A stretch of 64,000 nt of DNA. Origin: Rhizopus sp. PT2906. Lineage: Eukaryota > Mucoromycota > Mucoromycetes > Mucorales > Rhizopodaceae. The position numbers and the translations under genes are program-made. The stretch covers positions 29,138 through 93,137 of the forward strand of contig JAMYHX010000121.1 of assembly GCA_025529335.1 (NCBI GenBank), written 5' to 3'. Positions 9,966 through 20,428 of this stretch are shown one piece after another; the first letter of the stretch is position 1; each line of letters starts with the position of its first letter. The notes beneath the pieces were generated by a model. It worked only from the letters and a program-made list of their open reading frames with translations, was not told where the DNA came from and searched no databases.

Positions 9966-11995
9966 TTATGTAGGATGATAGTAATAGCGATGGTAATAGT
10001 ACGTATCCTTTGCTTGATAAGGAGGCGGTGGCGAAAGCTCGTCTAGGTTTGGTACCTTTTGTAAACGTATCTCAGTGTCTGTTTTAGACTGTGTATAATT
10101 CAATGGTTTGACCTCGGATCTGTCAAGAGCCTCAGCAGACACCTTCTTATGTCTATGATACAAAATGATGCCTTCCAGAGCAATACTCTATGACAAAAAA
10201 AAAAAAAGATAAATGCACGTTGGTGATACACTTTGGTTTTTTACGGTGGTTGCTAAAAGTACAGCAGAAAATATCGTATTCAAATGAGCCTGTTGACATG
10301 TAATAGAAGCAACTAAAAGTCAGCTGTGAGGAAAGAAGGGGGCCGGGTAATGATACACAACCCATTTCATGCAAGGAGGTTCTATCATCAATTACCTATT
10401 AATAGAACAAGTGTAAATAGCTGGTTACGATGAACATTCATTTGCTTAAGGAGAGCTTGAATACGTAAACAAAGTAAAGCACATGAAACTACAAGGACGA
10501 TCAGTCGTTTCACAGTATGTACTCCCTGAAAGTAAACACCAGAGATGAGGTTGCTGAGTCGATGAAACGGCTCCATCGTGTCCTTAACTTGACGACGGAT
10601 TAAAGTGAGATCATGCTGCAGTAACTTTGCCTCTGAAAGTGATTGATTCATGATCAGATGAAAGCCTGTACTCATGCGATATACCGATTGGTTCCATACA
10701 TCTGTAAGTTCTCTTTCGAGATTCTATAGTTTTTATAGTTTAAAATATGCTTCATACATATGACGTAGATACGTTTACTTTGGTAAGCAAGCTCCAGCTC
10801 TGGTCTGTTTGCTCTTGTAAAAGTAGAATACGTTCTACATGTTGATTTAATGTATTCGATTTGGTGAGCAATGAGTCAAGTGTTTCATCTATTTTCATCG
10901 CTTGATACAAGAACGAATCCTGCAGAAACATCTGTACTTGTTCAACGTGACGATTGACCATATCGTTATATTGCAAGATGGATAACTCTGTCTGGTTTTG
11001 CAAGAGTACGAGTGTTTCAAACAGTAGCTCAACCTGATGAGCCATTCTCTGATAATACATGTTCGTTTTCTCTACATGCTCAAAGATGTCCAATTGTGAC
11101 TCCTTTAACTTGTCCAGTCTCTTGAATTCTTCCTCACGCCACTGAATAAGGTACCTTTGTTGACTTGAAAGGATGTTGAAGTTTTTGACTTGATTTAGAG
11201 TGATGTTTTCATGAAGTCTTTCAAGAATCTCTTTCTCCATTGGATATTTGATAGCAAAGCATATCAAGACTAGATTCAGACATGAGTATATACATGATTA
11301 AATTGTTTTTATACCAATGTCACGAAAGTAGCCTATTGGTACAAAAAGTTAAAATGAGCGCATCTATATATCACCGTGTAACTTTACCACTATAAGTAGT
11401 CCATGTCTGCGGTGACAGAGAGAGTTGTCTATTATGAGTAATAAGAAATATGCTGTATTATTATTATTATTGCTTACTGAGTGCATTGAACAACTTGTTG
11501 ATGAGTATTTAAGATATTGCACTCACTTGGTACGTTGATCTTGGCCGACAAAAGTTCACATAAAGTGAGCATGACTGCATCTATTGATAAATAATTTACT
11601 TTATTAAAAAATAATATTATTTATCAATTAACCAAATTACACTTCATATTGTCAACTGGGTTATCTCCTTCTAATGATTGACATCCTTTGGTCAACTCAA
11701 GTGTCGCTTTCTTATAACAATCATTTTCGTTATTTTGTAAAGCCTTGAATAGCTCTAGTTTGTATTAGTTACACAAAGCATAAAACAGGTTTTATTGCAT
11801 GCCTAAACCATGATTAAACATGATTTGTTCTTTTGTAGAGAATACTACTGCTTATATATGATTATTAAGTATACAGACTCAACTATGCTTACTTTCTTTA
11901 ATAAGAAGCGATGGTTCAATAAGAAACAAAAAGATGATCAAGATCAAAGCAGGACTCATGAAGAAATAAAAGAAAAAGAAAAGTATAAATTTCAT
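9966..11995 (-). CDS. KAR5: KAR5-like nuclear fusion (karyogamy) membrane protein
   Basis: Nine exons join in phase to about 495 residues: 11893-11995, 11641-11754, 11478-11580, 11388-11428, 11315-11332, 10779-11269, 10396-10723, 10245-10312, 9966-10187. Family signatures: a cysteine-containing N-terminal luminal region (NDCYKKATLELTKGCQ), YAVMLTLCELLSAKINVPSEC, PQTWTTYSGYFRDI and ICFAIKYPMEKEILERLHEN. A long helical/coiled-coil stretch follows, then at least two hydrophobic C-terminal segments (RLIVLVVSCALLCLRIQALL; LNTIFSAVLLATT). Kar5/Brambleberry proteins sit in the nuclear envelope or ER and are needed for nuclear fusion after mating. Exon 1 (MKFILFFFFYFFMSP, a signal-peptide-like start) is inferred from splice phase and is less certain. 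The gene is tail-to-tail with TERT: the stop codons are 98 nt apart. Confidence 0.88.
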
Positions 11996-12184
11996 GAGGA
12001 GATGAAAAAGTGTGATAATAAAAAGGGAAAAATAAAGGAGTTATTTCTCCCCTTTCTTTTTCTTTTTCTTTTCTTTCTTTATAAAAGTATGGCCACTTTA
12101 ATTAAAAAAAGACAAAAAGTGAACAAAGTGGTATGTTCAAGGAGAAAAAAGGGGAGTTAAGCTAACATCTATTATCACAGCCAC

Positions 12185-12217
12185 AGCCACAACAACAACA
12201 ACAACAACAACAAGAAG
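12185..12217. repeat. (CAA)n/(CAG) triplet tract in a gene leader
   Basis: Short tract of cac/caa/aag triplets directly upstream of the ATG at 12229. Confidence 0.7.
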
Positions 12218-12228
12218 AAGACTCTATC

Positions 12229-13519
12229 ATGAATGACCCAGTCTTGTCTAGTCTCTGTCATGAACCTGTAGAGTACCCAATTATCAATTGCCTTTCCGCC
12301 GAAATGATTGATTCTCTTCAATCCGTAAAACATACATGCCTTCAAGTTCTTGATGCATTATTAAAACAAATGGTCGATACATATTCACCTCAAAGACATC
12401 GTTCATCCATGTCACTGTTAGATTCTATCTCTCAAAGCACTAGCCTCCTATCTAATCCCTCCATGACTCGTAGTCATTCATCACCAGCAAATATGTGTGA
12501 TATACACAAGGCATTAGAAAGCCATGCATTGAATTCCACTCAGGATTATACCCTCTGCTGTACATTGGCAGCCTTCTTGAATGATATTTATAGACTGTTA
12601 GAATTAAACGATATTTCAAATCAAGAAGAGACCTCATCCGATGGTCAAGATACCTCATTACTGCAGCTCCAGCAGCAAGTGACTGTCCTTCAAAGCAAGA
12701 AAAAGGAGGGACTCAATTATGGCGCTGCCACTCAGGAAATGCTAGTTATTTGGCAAGAAATGGACCGTCTGATAGACATTGTCTGTCGACTGATCTCTCA
12801 AGAAGAGAAGAAGGCACCTCCTGCATATGAAGATACTGAGCAACCTCCTGCTTATAATATGGTTCATGATTCGACATTGATTGAATCAAATAAAGATGAC
12901 TTGGATGACTTATTGAACGCTATTCAACAATTATCTTGTGTTGCACCACGACTAAACAATCAGAGAGCTCATTTGACGAATAAACAAGTAAAGAGACTAG
13001 CAGAAGAAACGCTGCTCAAGTCAATAGAACGATTGCAAGCCAGAAGAATGGACGATCAACGTGCTAGCTTAAAGCAAAGGGACATGCTGCAACATTTAAT
13101 ACAGCAAATTGAATTATCTGCGTCAAGGTCATTTGATAATCAGCGAGTTCAATTAACCTCACAACAGCAAAAGTTTTTTGATATCCATCACATCATTCAT
13201 CGTATGCATAAGCATAGATATACCAATCAAGTAAGATAATGCCTAGTATATTTAGATGTATACTAATATAATAATCCAGGATGCTGTCTCTTATGAAGAA
13301 AGGCTTGTCAATGATCTTAAACGTACAACAGACTTGCTGGTCAAGTCAGTTCATCGTCCGGCATATTCAAAGCAAAGATTTCAAGTTAGAACAAGTTTCT
13401 TTGACATGCTTCGTAAACAAAAAGAAGACAAGGAAAAAGACTTGGACCAGTTATTTCAATTCATTCATAAATCTACAAAGCATCAACTTAATAACCAAAG
13501 AGCAAGCTTCACTCTTTGA
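12229..13519 (+). CDS. Uncharacterised helical protein with PPAY motifs and NQR repeats
   Basis: Two exons (12229-13230, 13280-13519) join at phase 0 to 413 residues. I do not recognise the family. The N-terminal half is helical with a Ser-rich loop (SISQSTSLLSNPSMTRSHSS). The centre has two closely spaced PPAY motifs (APPAYEDTEQPPAYNM), the class of motif bound by WW domains such as those of Nedd4/Rsp5 ubiquitin ligases. The C-terminal half repeats a short motif about every 30-60 residues: LNNQRAHL, MDDQRASL, FDNQRVQL and finally LNNQRASF at the end of the protein. It is predicted to be all-helical and mostly charged, with no signal peptide or membrane segment. A role as adaptor or scaffold is a guess. 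Confidence 0.8.
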
Positions 13520-13681
13520 TTCCCTGTTTGTATATGCATGCATAAATAAACAATAAATCGCAAAATATTTTTGTATCGTAGGCTAAGGAATCGACTTTTG
13601 GTTCTTGCAATACACACCAACCCATCCATTTTTGCCAGTCATGATTGTTTGCTTGGGATGTTCGTTTCCGTATATGTTGGT

Positions 13682-15407
13682 TCAGAAAATAAGGTTGAGT
13701 GACTTTGTCGTAAGTTCTCTTGCTTCTTTGTCAATATGTCTTGCACTGACAAAGCTGTAGATGGAGAGGCGTCTAATTTTCTCCATGATCTGATCAATGG
13801 CAGAATGATCTCCTACATGGTTTTTGACGTATTGGAGATCTTTAAAGATTTCAGTAGCTCTCTAAGATATGGATTGTAGCCAACAGTAAAAGAGATACCC
13901 AGTAATTCAATGCTTGCTCTCTTAAACGCCTGGTCTTTTCACTGTCTTTTAAAGCACGTTCATTAGGCTTGTCTTCACAATAAAAAGCATCGTTTAGACC
14001 ACCATTGTTCGTAAAAATAAAATCAAGCCTGACATTTTTTGTCTCTGCATCTATAAAACCCATTTTTCGTAACGACTTGACAATTAAGGAGTGACATTCA
14101 GATCTGTAAAAGAAAAGAAGAAAGTTAGAATAATTATCTTAATGATACACACTCGTCTAAACCAACCTCCTTTGACACTCATCAATATACAAAAAATGAG
14201 ATATAGGATTGTTGCTTTTCGTTTGATATCATCATATTTCATACCTTTTAGTTTCATAACCTACTTGTCCATTAAATATAAAATCAAAAAGATCCCCGTA
14301 AACGTTCACCTTATACCAATCTTCGTTGTGATCGCCTGTTAAAACACTACGATGCCACAGATTGTAACTAACATGCAGAAGTAAAACTATCAGTAGATAG
14401 TCTACAAAAGTCAGAAAATTAACAATACTTACAGCTTTTGTACCGCCAATTTGATATATGGAAGTTCGGAATCATTACAAAACGGATCAATCTTCTCAAC
14501 AGATTGGTAGAGATTTTTCTTTGCACGGCAGTTGCTGATGATATTTAAAACTTTGTACTCTTCATTCTTCAGCGTCATTGGCAGCGAAAGACGATAGTGC
14601 TGGCAAATACCATCAACCACAGTTCTTAATCGTTTGGGTATTATTGCTGTTCGTGTCAAGTCCAATACGCCATTAGTACCACTGTTCTAACATGATTAAT
14701 ACAAAATTGTCTTGTTTGGCACTTTATCCAGCTCCTTTATTTACAAATTCTCATTCAGCATCGTGACTTTATTCCCGCAGTTAACGTCTTTGAAGTCGGC
14801 TGCTTTGAGGTACTTTCTCTTCTTTGGCTCAGGCTGCTGCTCTTCACCGTTACTGTTATTTTCATTGTGGCTAGTTCCAGCTTCAAGTATTTCATCATAT
14901 GCATCTTGTACTAGGCTGTCTTTCAGTATCTTCTTTGATTGCTATAAAAAGAGAGAGAGAGAGAGACTGTTAGTACCGAATTGGATAAAAACCAGTGACA
15001 ACTGTGTCAAAAGCATCTTTTTGATGTAGGAGTTGATCAAGGACAGAGCAGGCCTCGAGTCAATAATAATGTCCACAGTGCCACGTAGTGCCATCGCTCT
15101 TTTTTTTGCAGCATTTGGCGCATCGGGATCATTAGCTTTTTCATCCCAGAATAACCATAAAATTTCTTTTACCTTGGATTTTGTTGTGCTAGTTTCATTG
15201 AAGTGATATTGTGCACTGAACATCTCAAGCATGTTCATATTTGTCCATCTTTTTGAGGGAATTGAATTTAAGTCATTCCTTAAAAGATCAAGGTCAACTG
15301 CAAAAAAAGATAGTTCAGAAACTTTATCTCATTTTTTCCTCCAGTTATTGTTTTGTTGACTTGCCTTCTTCGAATATTTGATTCAACATGTTTGACTTCA
15401 ACGACAT
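13682..15407 (-). CDS. Uncharacterised multi-exon protein in accessory island, possibly decayed
   Basis: At least seven coding blocks on the minus strand read as one gene: a start at 15407 (MSLKSNMLNQIFEE); a GC-AG intron (donor GCAAGT); a block ending near 14943 (WLFWDEKANDPDAPNAAKKR, TVDIIIDSRPALSLI); a Lys/Gln-rich block (14800-14944); 14429-14665 (LDLTRTAIIPKRLRTVVDGI); about 14230-14335 (HNEDWYKVNVYGDLFDFIFN); 13880-14100 (RLDFIFTNNGGLNDAFYCED, PNERALKDSEKTRRLREQAL); and a C-terminal block ending at 13682. I recognise no domain. The FYCEDKP-ERALKDSEKTRR pattern looks like a multicopy family of mucoralean genomes, recalled rather than checked. The junction near 13860-13900 does not splice cleanly, so the gene may be damaged. 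It is in the same orientation as the SWIM-finger relic upstream. Confidence 0.5.
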
Positions 15408-15454
15408 GATCTACTTGGATCTTTTCAAACATTTATAAAAGAGAAACACTACGT

Positions 15455-15490
15455 ACACGCGAAAATACACGCGAAAATACACGCGAAAAT
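15455..15490 (+). repeat. Three perfect tandem copies of a 12-mer
   Basis: ACACGCGAAAAT is repeated at 15455-15466, 15467-15478 and 15479-15490. Confidence 0.95.
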
Positions 15491-15629
15491 AAATTAGTGT
15501 AACGTATGCATGATTGTTTTTTTGGGTTTTACTCTCTTCATGTCTGTCAACACTCATTCTTGTTGTTGTACTTCTTCTGGTTCTATTATTATTTTCGTCA
15601 ATTTCAGATAGAATCAACTCTGTACCCAA

Positions 15630-16060
15630 TCATATATTCGCTATTTGCTCATCTGTTAAATGGTACAGATTCTCTCTATAAGAGCGATAAACAGCAAGAA
15701 GATTGGCGATCTCAGCTGTTAGATTATCTTGAGACATTGAAGAATGTTCTGTAACAACAACTCTGTTTTCAGTTGCAATGTTAATAGCATCAACTTGCTC
15801 AAATGACACAATATTTTCTTATAAATGAAAGTAGGTTTTAGCATATATTGTTTACAAATATATACACATTGCAATTTACCTTTGAAAGGAGCTATTCCAG
15901 CATATAAACGATTGAGCAGATACATATGCTTACAAGCAATGTTATTGTACCTGAAATTGTTACAGGTACAGCTCTTCATTTCGCTTTTCAGTACAGTGAT
16001 TTCATGTTGAAGTTCTATATTGCTGAACGACTGGACTAGGTAAACTTTAGGTGCGCCACT
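15630..16060 (-). pseudogene. SWIM zinc-finger protein fragment
   Basis: Minus-strand coding block reading VYLVQSFSNIELQHEITVLK, then SCTCNNFRYNNIACKHMYLL. The latter is a SWIM finger (C-x-C-x9-C-x-H). After a probable intron near 15830-15880, a helical C-terminal part (SFEQVDAINIATENRVVVTE ... EIANLLAVYRSYRENL) ends at 15630. SWIM fingers occur in Mutator-like transposases, and also in MEKK and UPF1-type proteins. No transposase catalytic core was found upstream, so I treat this as a C-terminal relic. It could be a short stand-alone gene. Confidence 0.5.
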
Positions 16061-16130
16061 TTATGTAATCATATCAGGAATACACTCCATGTTGATTTAA
16101 TTGACTTTTATTTGCCTCGCCCTTATTCTT

Positions 16131-16560
16131 CTTTCTTCAGGACCCATCCTACCAATGTTTAGCATCAGCCTTTGTATATTATGGAGGTAGTCCTCTTCAA
16201 CATCATTCATTAGTATGAATATCAGTCTGTCTACTCTTCTGTTCTGCTTTCTTTTCAAATATGTTGACTCTTAGGCTTATACAGCTTTCCAACGTTCCAT
16301 TTCACGGCATATTCTCTGGAAAGATATCAACAACCTCTTGCATTTGCGAAAGAGGTACCTCAATACTTTGAGGGGATGGTCTTATAAGGGTTGATACGTA
16401 AGGTAAAAGACACGTTTATTGCTTTATCAAACGAATACAGTATTCTTTATTATTATCATTGTGAATTAAACTTTCAGGTACAGCGGTTAGAGTGGCATTT
16501 GATGGCTTAAAGTATTGGCCCATATATAGAAATTACAATTTTAAAGTCCCCTTAAGTAGT
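16131..16560 (+). pseudogene. Exons of an unrecognised decayed gene
   Basis: Plus-strand pieces splice in phase: DPSYQCLASAFVYYG, then GLYSFPTFHFTAYSLERYQQ and PLAFAKEVPQYFEGMVL, after which the frame meets TAA. A further piece (TAVRVAFDGLKYWPIYRNYN) follows after a possible intron. The composition looks coding, but the stop and lack of a start suggest a relic. I do not recognise it. Confidence 0.3.
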
Positions 16561-17142
16561 GAGTGTATAAGGGGATGCGCATTTTCGCGTGTTTCTTATT
16601 GAATCACAAATTTGGTCTACGTCATTCAATACTTTTTGACGAAGATTCGTAATCTTTTTTTTTTTTTTTTTCTCTAATAAAAGAGTCTATAGTTAGTCTA
16701 ACTGAATCGCCTCTCAAGCTGCTTACTTTCTACTGATATTCCATACCTCTATTATAAAGCACGTAGAACATAATAGAGAAGATAGTGAAAAGCAAACATA
16801 GAAAGGTAAAATATGAAAATTTATATGTCTGGAAGGATGATGGATCTCTCGCCTTTGTAAGTTGTACATCGCGGCCGTGTATCGTTGCTCCCTCACTGCA
16901 CAGGTATCTCATTTTCGCGGAAACTATTCGGGAGGCATTATCTCTGCATATGTCTGGGAGTAGACCTTCGGCTTAAATGAGGAATGCCTCAACTTCCGGA
17001 CTTTTTTTTTTTTTTAGCGTTATCGACTAATACTTTCCATCGATGTACCACAACTACTGTAACATTCTTGGTAATATATATACTCTTGTATGAAATACAT
17101 TTCTTAATTATTTATTCTTTTCTATTTATACCTTAACAGAGA

Positions 17143-17430
17143 ATGATTACCAGGAACTTTGAAATCATCAAGCTTATGACCGATATTGCCAAAGAAGACA
17201 ATTTAGTCTTCCTTTCCTCCTCGCTGACTCCTGACATGTGCTACAGAGAGGATACACCATACTCCTCCCAATCCAGCTCAAGCTCGTCATCGTCTTCTCA
17301 AGAATGGCTGGCCCAGGAAAAAAAAAGCAAGAATAATGCAGAAGGTTGATGATACCATTGCTACCTTTGATGATAACGGTGAATATTTGGATTACTCCTG
17401 GAAGGACATCGTTTTTTCTCCAAGAAATTA
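17143..17430 (+). pseudogene. Small acidic/Ser-rich protein with a possible homopolymer frameshift
   Basis: The open frame from 17143 (MITRNFEIIKLMTDIAKEDN) runs through a Ser10-rich stretch to an A9 run at 17318-17326 and stops at 17347-17349. In another frame the sequence continues with coding character (QKVDDTIATFDDNGEYLDYS, WKDIVFSPRN) to a TAA at 17428-17430. A one-base change in the A run would join the two. Function unknown. Confidence 0.35.
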
Positions 17431-18130
17431 AACTCCTAAAAAATCTCAGCTTTTTATCGTATACCATCTTCACCCACAAATAAATGAATAAGCTGTCATT
17501 TTCATGCAACTTATAAAATATGCACGAAACTGCTCCTCTAGAGCATCTTCATAATTTTTATCGACATTAAGAGATTTGAAGGCTGCAAAAACAAACATCC
17601 AATCTGATAAAATTAACATTAGCTGGAATATTACATTTAATTAGCACACCTCTTTGGCGACTTTTCATGATAATAATATGATATATAATTCAAAAGAATG
17701 TTTATTTGAAATAAAAATTTATACTAGAATAGTCTCTTATTATAACAATTAATGATTTGGGGTTTAATAATAGCAACATTACGAAAGGACAAGCTGCATG
17801 CATCCTTTTCCCCAAAGAATACAATCAAAAATGAAAAAGAATGTTTGGAACAAATTGAAAGCAACACTATAGAGATGTATATTTGTCACTATGGTGACCC
17901 TCATCGTTCAGCTTTGATTCCTGTAATATATGTAAATCAGCACCCCTCGCATTACCATCTATATCCAATACGAATACGTCAAGGGAATCAACGCCAGAGC
18001 ATACACTCTTATGCAAGTACTGTAGGATGTAACGAATGTAAATAACTCGCGTTCTTACTGCCACTTTTAGATGGAGATCATGATTTAATCACATTTCTGA
18101 ATACCATTTTTCGTTGTGAGTCTCTTGATA
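17431..18130. other. AT-rich stretch without recognisable gene
   Basis: A 97-codon open frame at 17752-18045 has no recognisable motif. Nothing else is supported here. Confidence 0.4.
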
Positions 18131-18460
18131 AGGCCGGCACTACATGCAACAGAAAATAGGCTAATGCTATGAGCGCTTCCTTGGGGTGCTATCTATGTTG
18201 TCAATTGACAACTTCACATTATTAAATTCTAATCTAAGGCTGTCCAGTTCACTCTTTGATATAAAATACGAATTTATCATAACTATACATGATTGATCTT
18301 GGTTCATTTGTTGATCAAACTGACAACAAAAAATTAGAATAAATATCAACATTTCTTTTTATCTCTTTCTTGAAAAGAAACAAACATAATGATTTTATAA
18401 AAGTCATATTTACCTTAACTCTGCAGATTGAAAAGGTTTTTCTGGGTGATATCATACGTA
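18131..18460 (+). repeat. Dispersed inverted-repeat element, copy A
   Basis: Starts GGCCGGCACTACATGCA at 18132. It contains GCTAATGCTATGAGCGCTTC and TTGTTGATCAAACTGACAAC, and ends near GATTGAAAAGG. The same order of blocks recurs at 43.2 kb, and inverted at 45.4-45.6 kb. A minus-strand frame (18167-18352) ends in DNIDSTPRKRS and resembles the frame in copy C (DNIGSTPRKRP). Confidence 0.7.
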
Positions 18461-18578
18461 ATAGATAGAGATAGTGTCTATAGTGTTTTTCTCCTGATAA
18501 TGATGATGAACGTACGTACATATACGAAAAATTCAATATTGGATGAAATTTATATTCAGATTTCAAACTACACCTCAT

Positions 18579-19266
18579 GATTCAGAAGCGTAGAAGACGA
18601 ATCTTCTGCATTCAAATATTGGGCAAAGAAAACAAGACCAAACTACATGTTCCTGACAATAAAGCGTAGACGAGTCAAAGACGAGCATAATAATGTAAAG
18701 AGTGTCAGAACGCGTCATTTATTTGTATTAGATAAAAAGCACTGGGGTGAAGTGTTATAACATTTAAAAATAAAAGTAAAAAATTCCAACTTTCTAAACA
18801 GTACGATTAGTTGATGCTATCGTTAATCAAATGGTTATATACAAGACGATCTTGAAGATATGGAAAGAACAAGGATGCATAGTAATAGGATACGCTAGAA
18901 AGTCGGATATCCCTCTTGTTAAAGACGATGTCAGAGTTAAAAACATCCAGAGTATGATAGATATACTTCGCGAGAGATCAGGAGCAGATGAGGTATATGT
19001 TTCATCGTGCACCAACTCCACTGAACCAATTGCTTCTCGTGATATCAATGTCAACCAAGATATGATTTCGTCTTTGCATCAATGCAGTGGTGATGCTCAG
19101 GGTAAGTAAGAGATATCAAAATAATGCATTACATAACTAACGTGTTCGTTGTAAAAGACATGCTTAAGTGCATCCGTATAAAAAAAAAAAAAGCGCCTGT
19201 AGTGATCGTATGCCTCACTTATGCGGGATTCACGACTGATCCCAATGATATGAAGGATTTTTTAAG
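18579..19266 (+). pseudogene. IS607 TnpA-like serine recombinase, decayed
   Basis: Three plus-strand blocks. Block 1 (18579-18760) has an HTH-like pattern (SSAFKYWAKKTRP ... VKSVRTRHLFVLDKKHWGEV). Block 2 (from about 18800 to 19105) has WKEQGCIVIGYARKSDIPLV, matching the N-terminal strand and catalytic Ser (YARxS) of serine recombinases, with an L/I-rich helix after it. Block 3 (about 19159-19266) reads KAPVVIVCLTYAGFTTDPND, where the family has the LVV...DRLxR region. HTH first and catalytic domain second is the IS607 TnpA order. Block 1 ends in TAA before block 2, and the continuation at 19320-19470 (YSHDEVLDNPYIAEKLKCSR) needs frame changes, so the gene is probably dead. Recombinase assignment is by motif and is moderate. 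Confidence 0.5.
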
Positions 19267-19889
19267 GTAATAAGGTAAGGGTAACATCATCGCTTAGAGT
19301 ACAGAAGTTAAAATAGATATCATAAGAATATAAGACATGTGGTGTTTGATAATTATGCAAACAAAAGGCAATTCTGCACCTATTCTCATGATGAAGTATT
19401 GGATAATCCGTACATTGCTGAGAAGCTTAAGTGTAGTAGAGCTTTCTGGTGGAGTAAAGTCAAACAATAGTAACACTGAGGCGCAACATCATATATATCA
19501 AAATTATACAAAAATATGGTGAAAATACTCGAAATCCTACCAGAAGTTTCAAAGAAACAAGTATTACAGTCCGTTTTTTTTAGTAAAGTATCTAATGCCT
19601 ACTGTTAATCCTTTATTTGACAATATTTGCTATTATTGTTCTATAGATAACGATATCTATTTCGAGAGATTATTATGTCATGAAAGCAAGTATATACGTT
19701 GTCAACATGCTTGTATCAAATGACCCATTCACACACATATACAAACACCATACACTTGTATATATGCAAATAAAGTTATAAAGTGCAATTCGTTAGTCTA
19801 AATGAAAGCGATTTATAGTTGATTGAGGTTGGTTTACTTGAGCCCCACTTATAAATCATTTCGATAGGAATTCTTCATCAACTCTTGAA

Positions 19890-20339
19890 ATGACAAGAGA
19901 GATATTAGAGGAATTTACTGTTCCTTTGTTTAGCTTATGGAAGCATTTAACAGAAAATTGCCATTTCTCAATAAAGCAAGTTTCTCAATACAATGCTGAT
20001 ATAGAAGTGCGAGAAGAACGCTTCTTCATCATGAGGGAATGTAAGCAAGTGGAAAGAAGTGGTGTTACTGATGTCTTTTGGCGAGGGTTAAAAAGAAGAG
20101 AAGCAGCTGGAGATCTCATCGCCGTTACAATTGATGAATACAAGACTTCCAAAGTTTGTAATGCTTGTATTAACGATCCTCTTGTAAGAATGTCTGAATT
20201 GAAAGGCTGTAGTGTCCTGGTTTGCAACACCTGCAAGACATTATGGCAACGAGATATCAACGCTTGCAAGAATATGCTGTCTATTTCTCTTTCGATTTGG
20301 GATGGAAGAGATCGGCCTTCCAAGTATAGAAGAAATTAA
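19890..20339 (+). pseudogene. Fanzor (TnpB-like, OrfB zinc-ribbon) C-terminal fragment
   Basis: 149 residues from ATG at 19890; the frame opens slightly upstream. The C-terminal half matches the OrfB zinc-ribbon/RuvC-III region of TnpB and eukaryotic Fanzor: IDEYKTSKVCNAC, then VCNTCKTLWQRDINACKNML. The four zinc-ribbon cysteines are C90, C93, C112 and C115, and the third RuvC aspartate is D122 in RDIN. The end (SIWDGRDRPSKYRRN) looks like mucoralean Fanzors. The RuvC-I part and most of the REC/WED region are missing, as Fanzors are usually more than 400 residues, so this is a truncated RNA-guided nuclease gene that cannot cleave DNA as it stands. An alternative is one exon of a longer gene whose upstream exons I failed to find. 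Confidence 0.7.
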
Positions 20340-20346
20340 AAAATTG

Positions 20347-20374
20347 CCGTGATAAACACGGTTTCCCTTTTGGG
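20347..20374 (+). ncRNA. Two small hairpins just after the Fanzor stop (possible fRNA scaffold relic)
   Basis: CCGTG-ATAAA-CACGG at 20347-20361 and CCC-TTTT-GGG at 20365-20374 start 8 nt after the stop codon. In IS607/IS605 elements the guide RNA scaffold covers the 3' end of tnpB and the element end. The role here is inferred from position only. Confidence 0.3.
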
Positions 20375-20389
20375 ATAAAGATTGTTACA

Positions 20390-20392
<3 letters not shown>

Positions 20393-20427
<35 letters not shown>
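20393..20427 (+). repeat. A35 homopolymer
   Basis: Uninterrupted run of A between the Fanzor relic and TUP1. Confidence 0.9.

Positions 20428-20428
<1 letters not shown>

Larger units (their letters stand above)
15443..16597. mobile_element. Putative Mutator-like relic bracketed by inverted 12-mers
   Basis: Three perfect tandem copies of ACACGCGAAAAT lie at 15455-15490. One exact inverted copy (ATTTTCGCGTGT) lies at 16581-16592. On both sides the motif is preceded, reading inward, by GAAAC. Between them lies a minus-strand SWIM-finger coding block, the zinc finger often found in MULE transposases. The size and bracketing suggest a degenerate element; this is inference. Confidence 0.4.
18579..20427 (+). 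mobile_element. Relic of an IS607-like transposon carrying Fanzor
   Basis: Same-strand order recombinase (18.6-19.3 kb) then TnpB/Fanzor C-terminus (19.9-20.3 kb), followed by two short hairpins and an A35 tract. This reproduces the tnpA-tnpB order of IS607 elements. Exact ends were not found. Confidence 0.45.

Noticed and set aside
11810..12160. 116-codon plus-strand open frame
   Set aside because: Lys- and Phe-rich low complexity; overlaps antisense to the inferred first exon of KAR5 and the leader of the 12229 gene.
15506..15754. Plus-strand open frame near the SWIM relic
   Set aside because: Antisense to the minus-strand SWIM C-terminal exon, which has better coding character.
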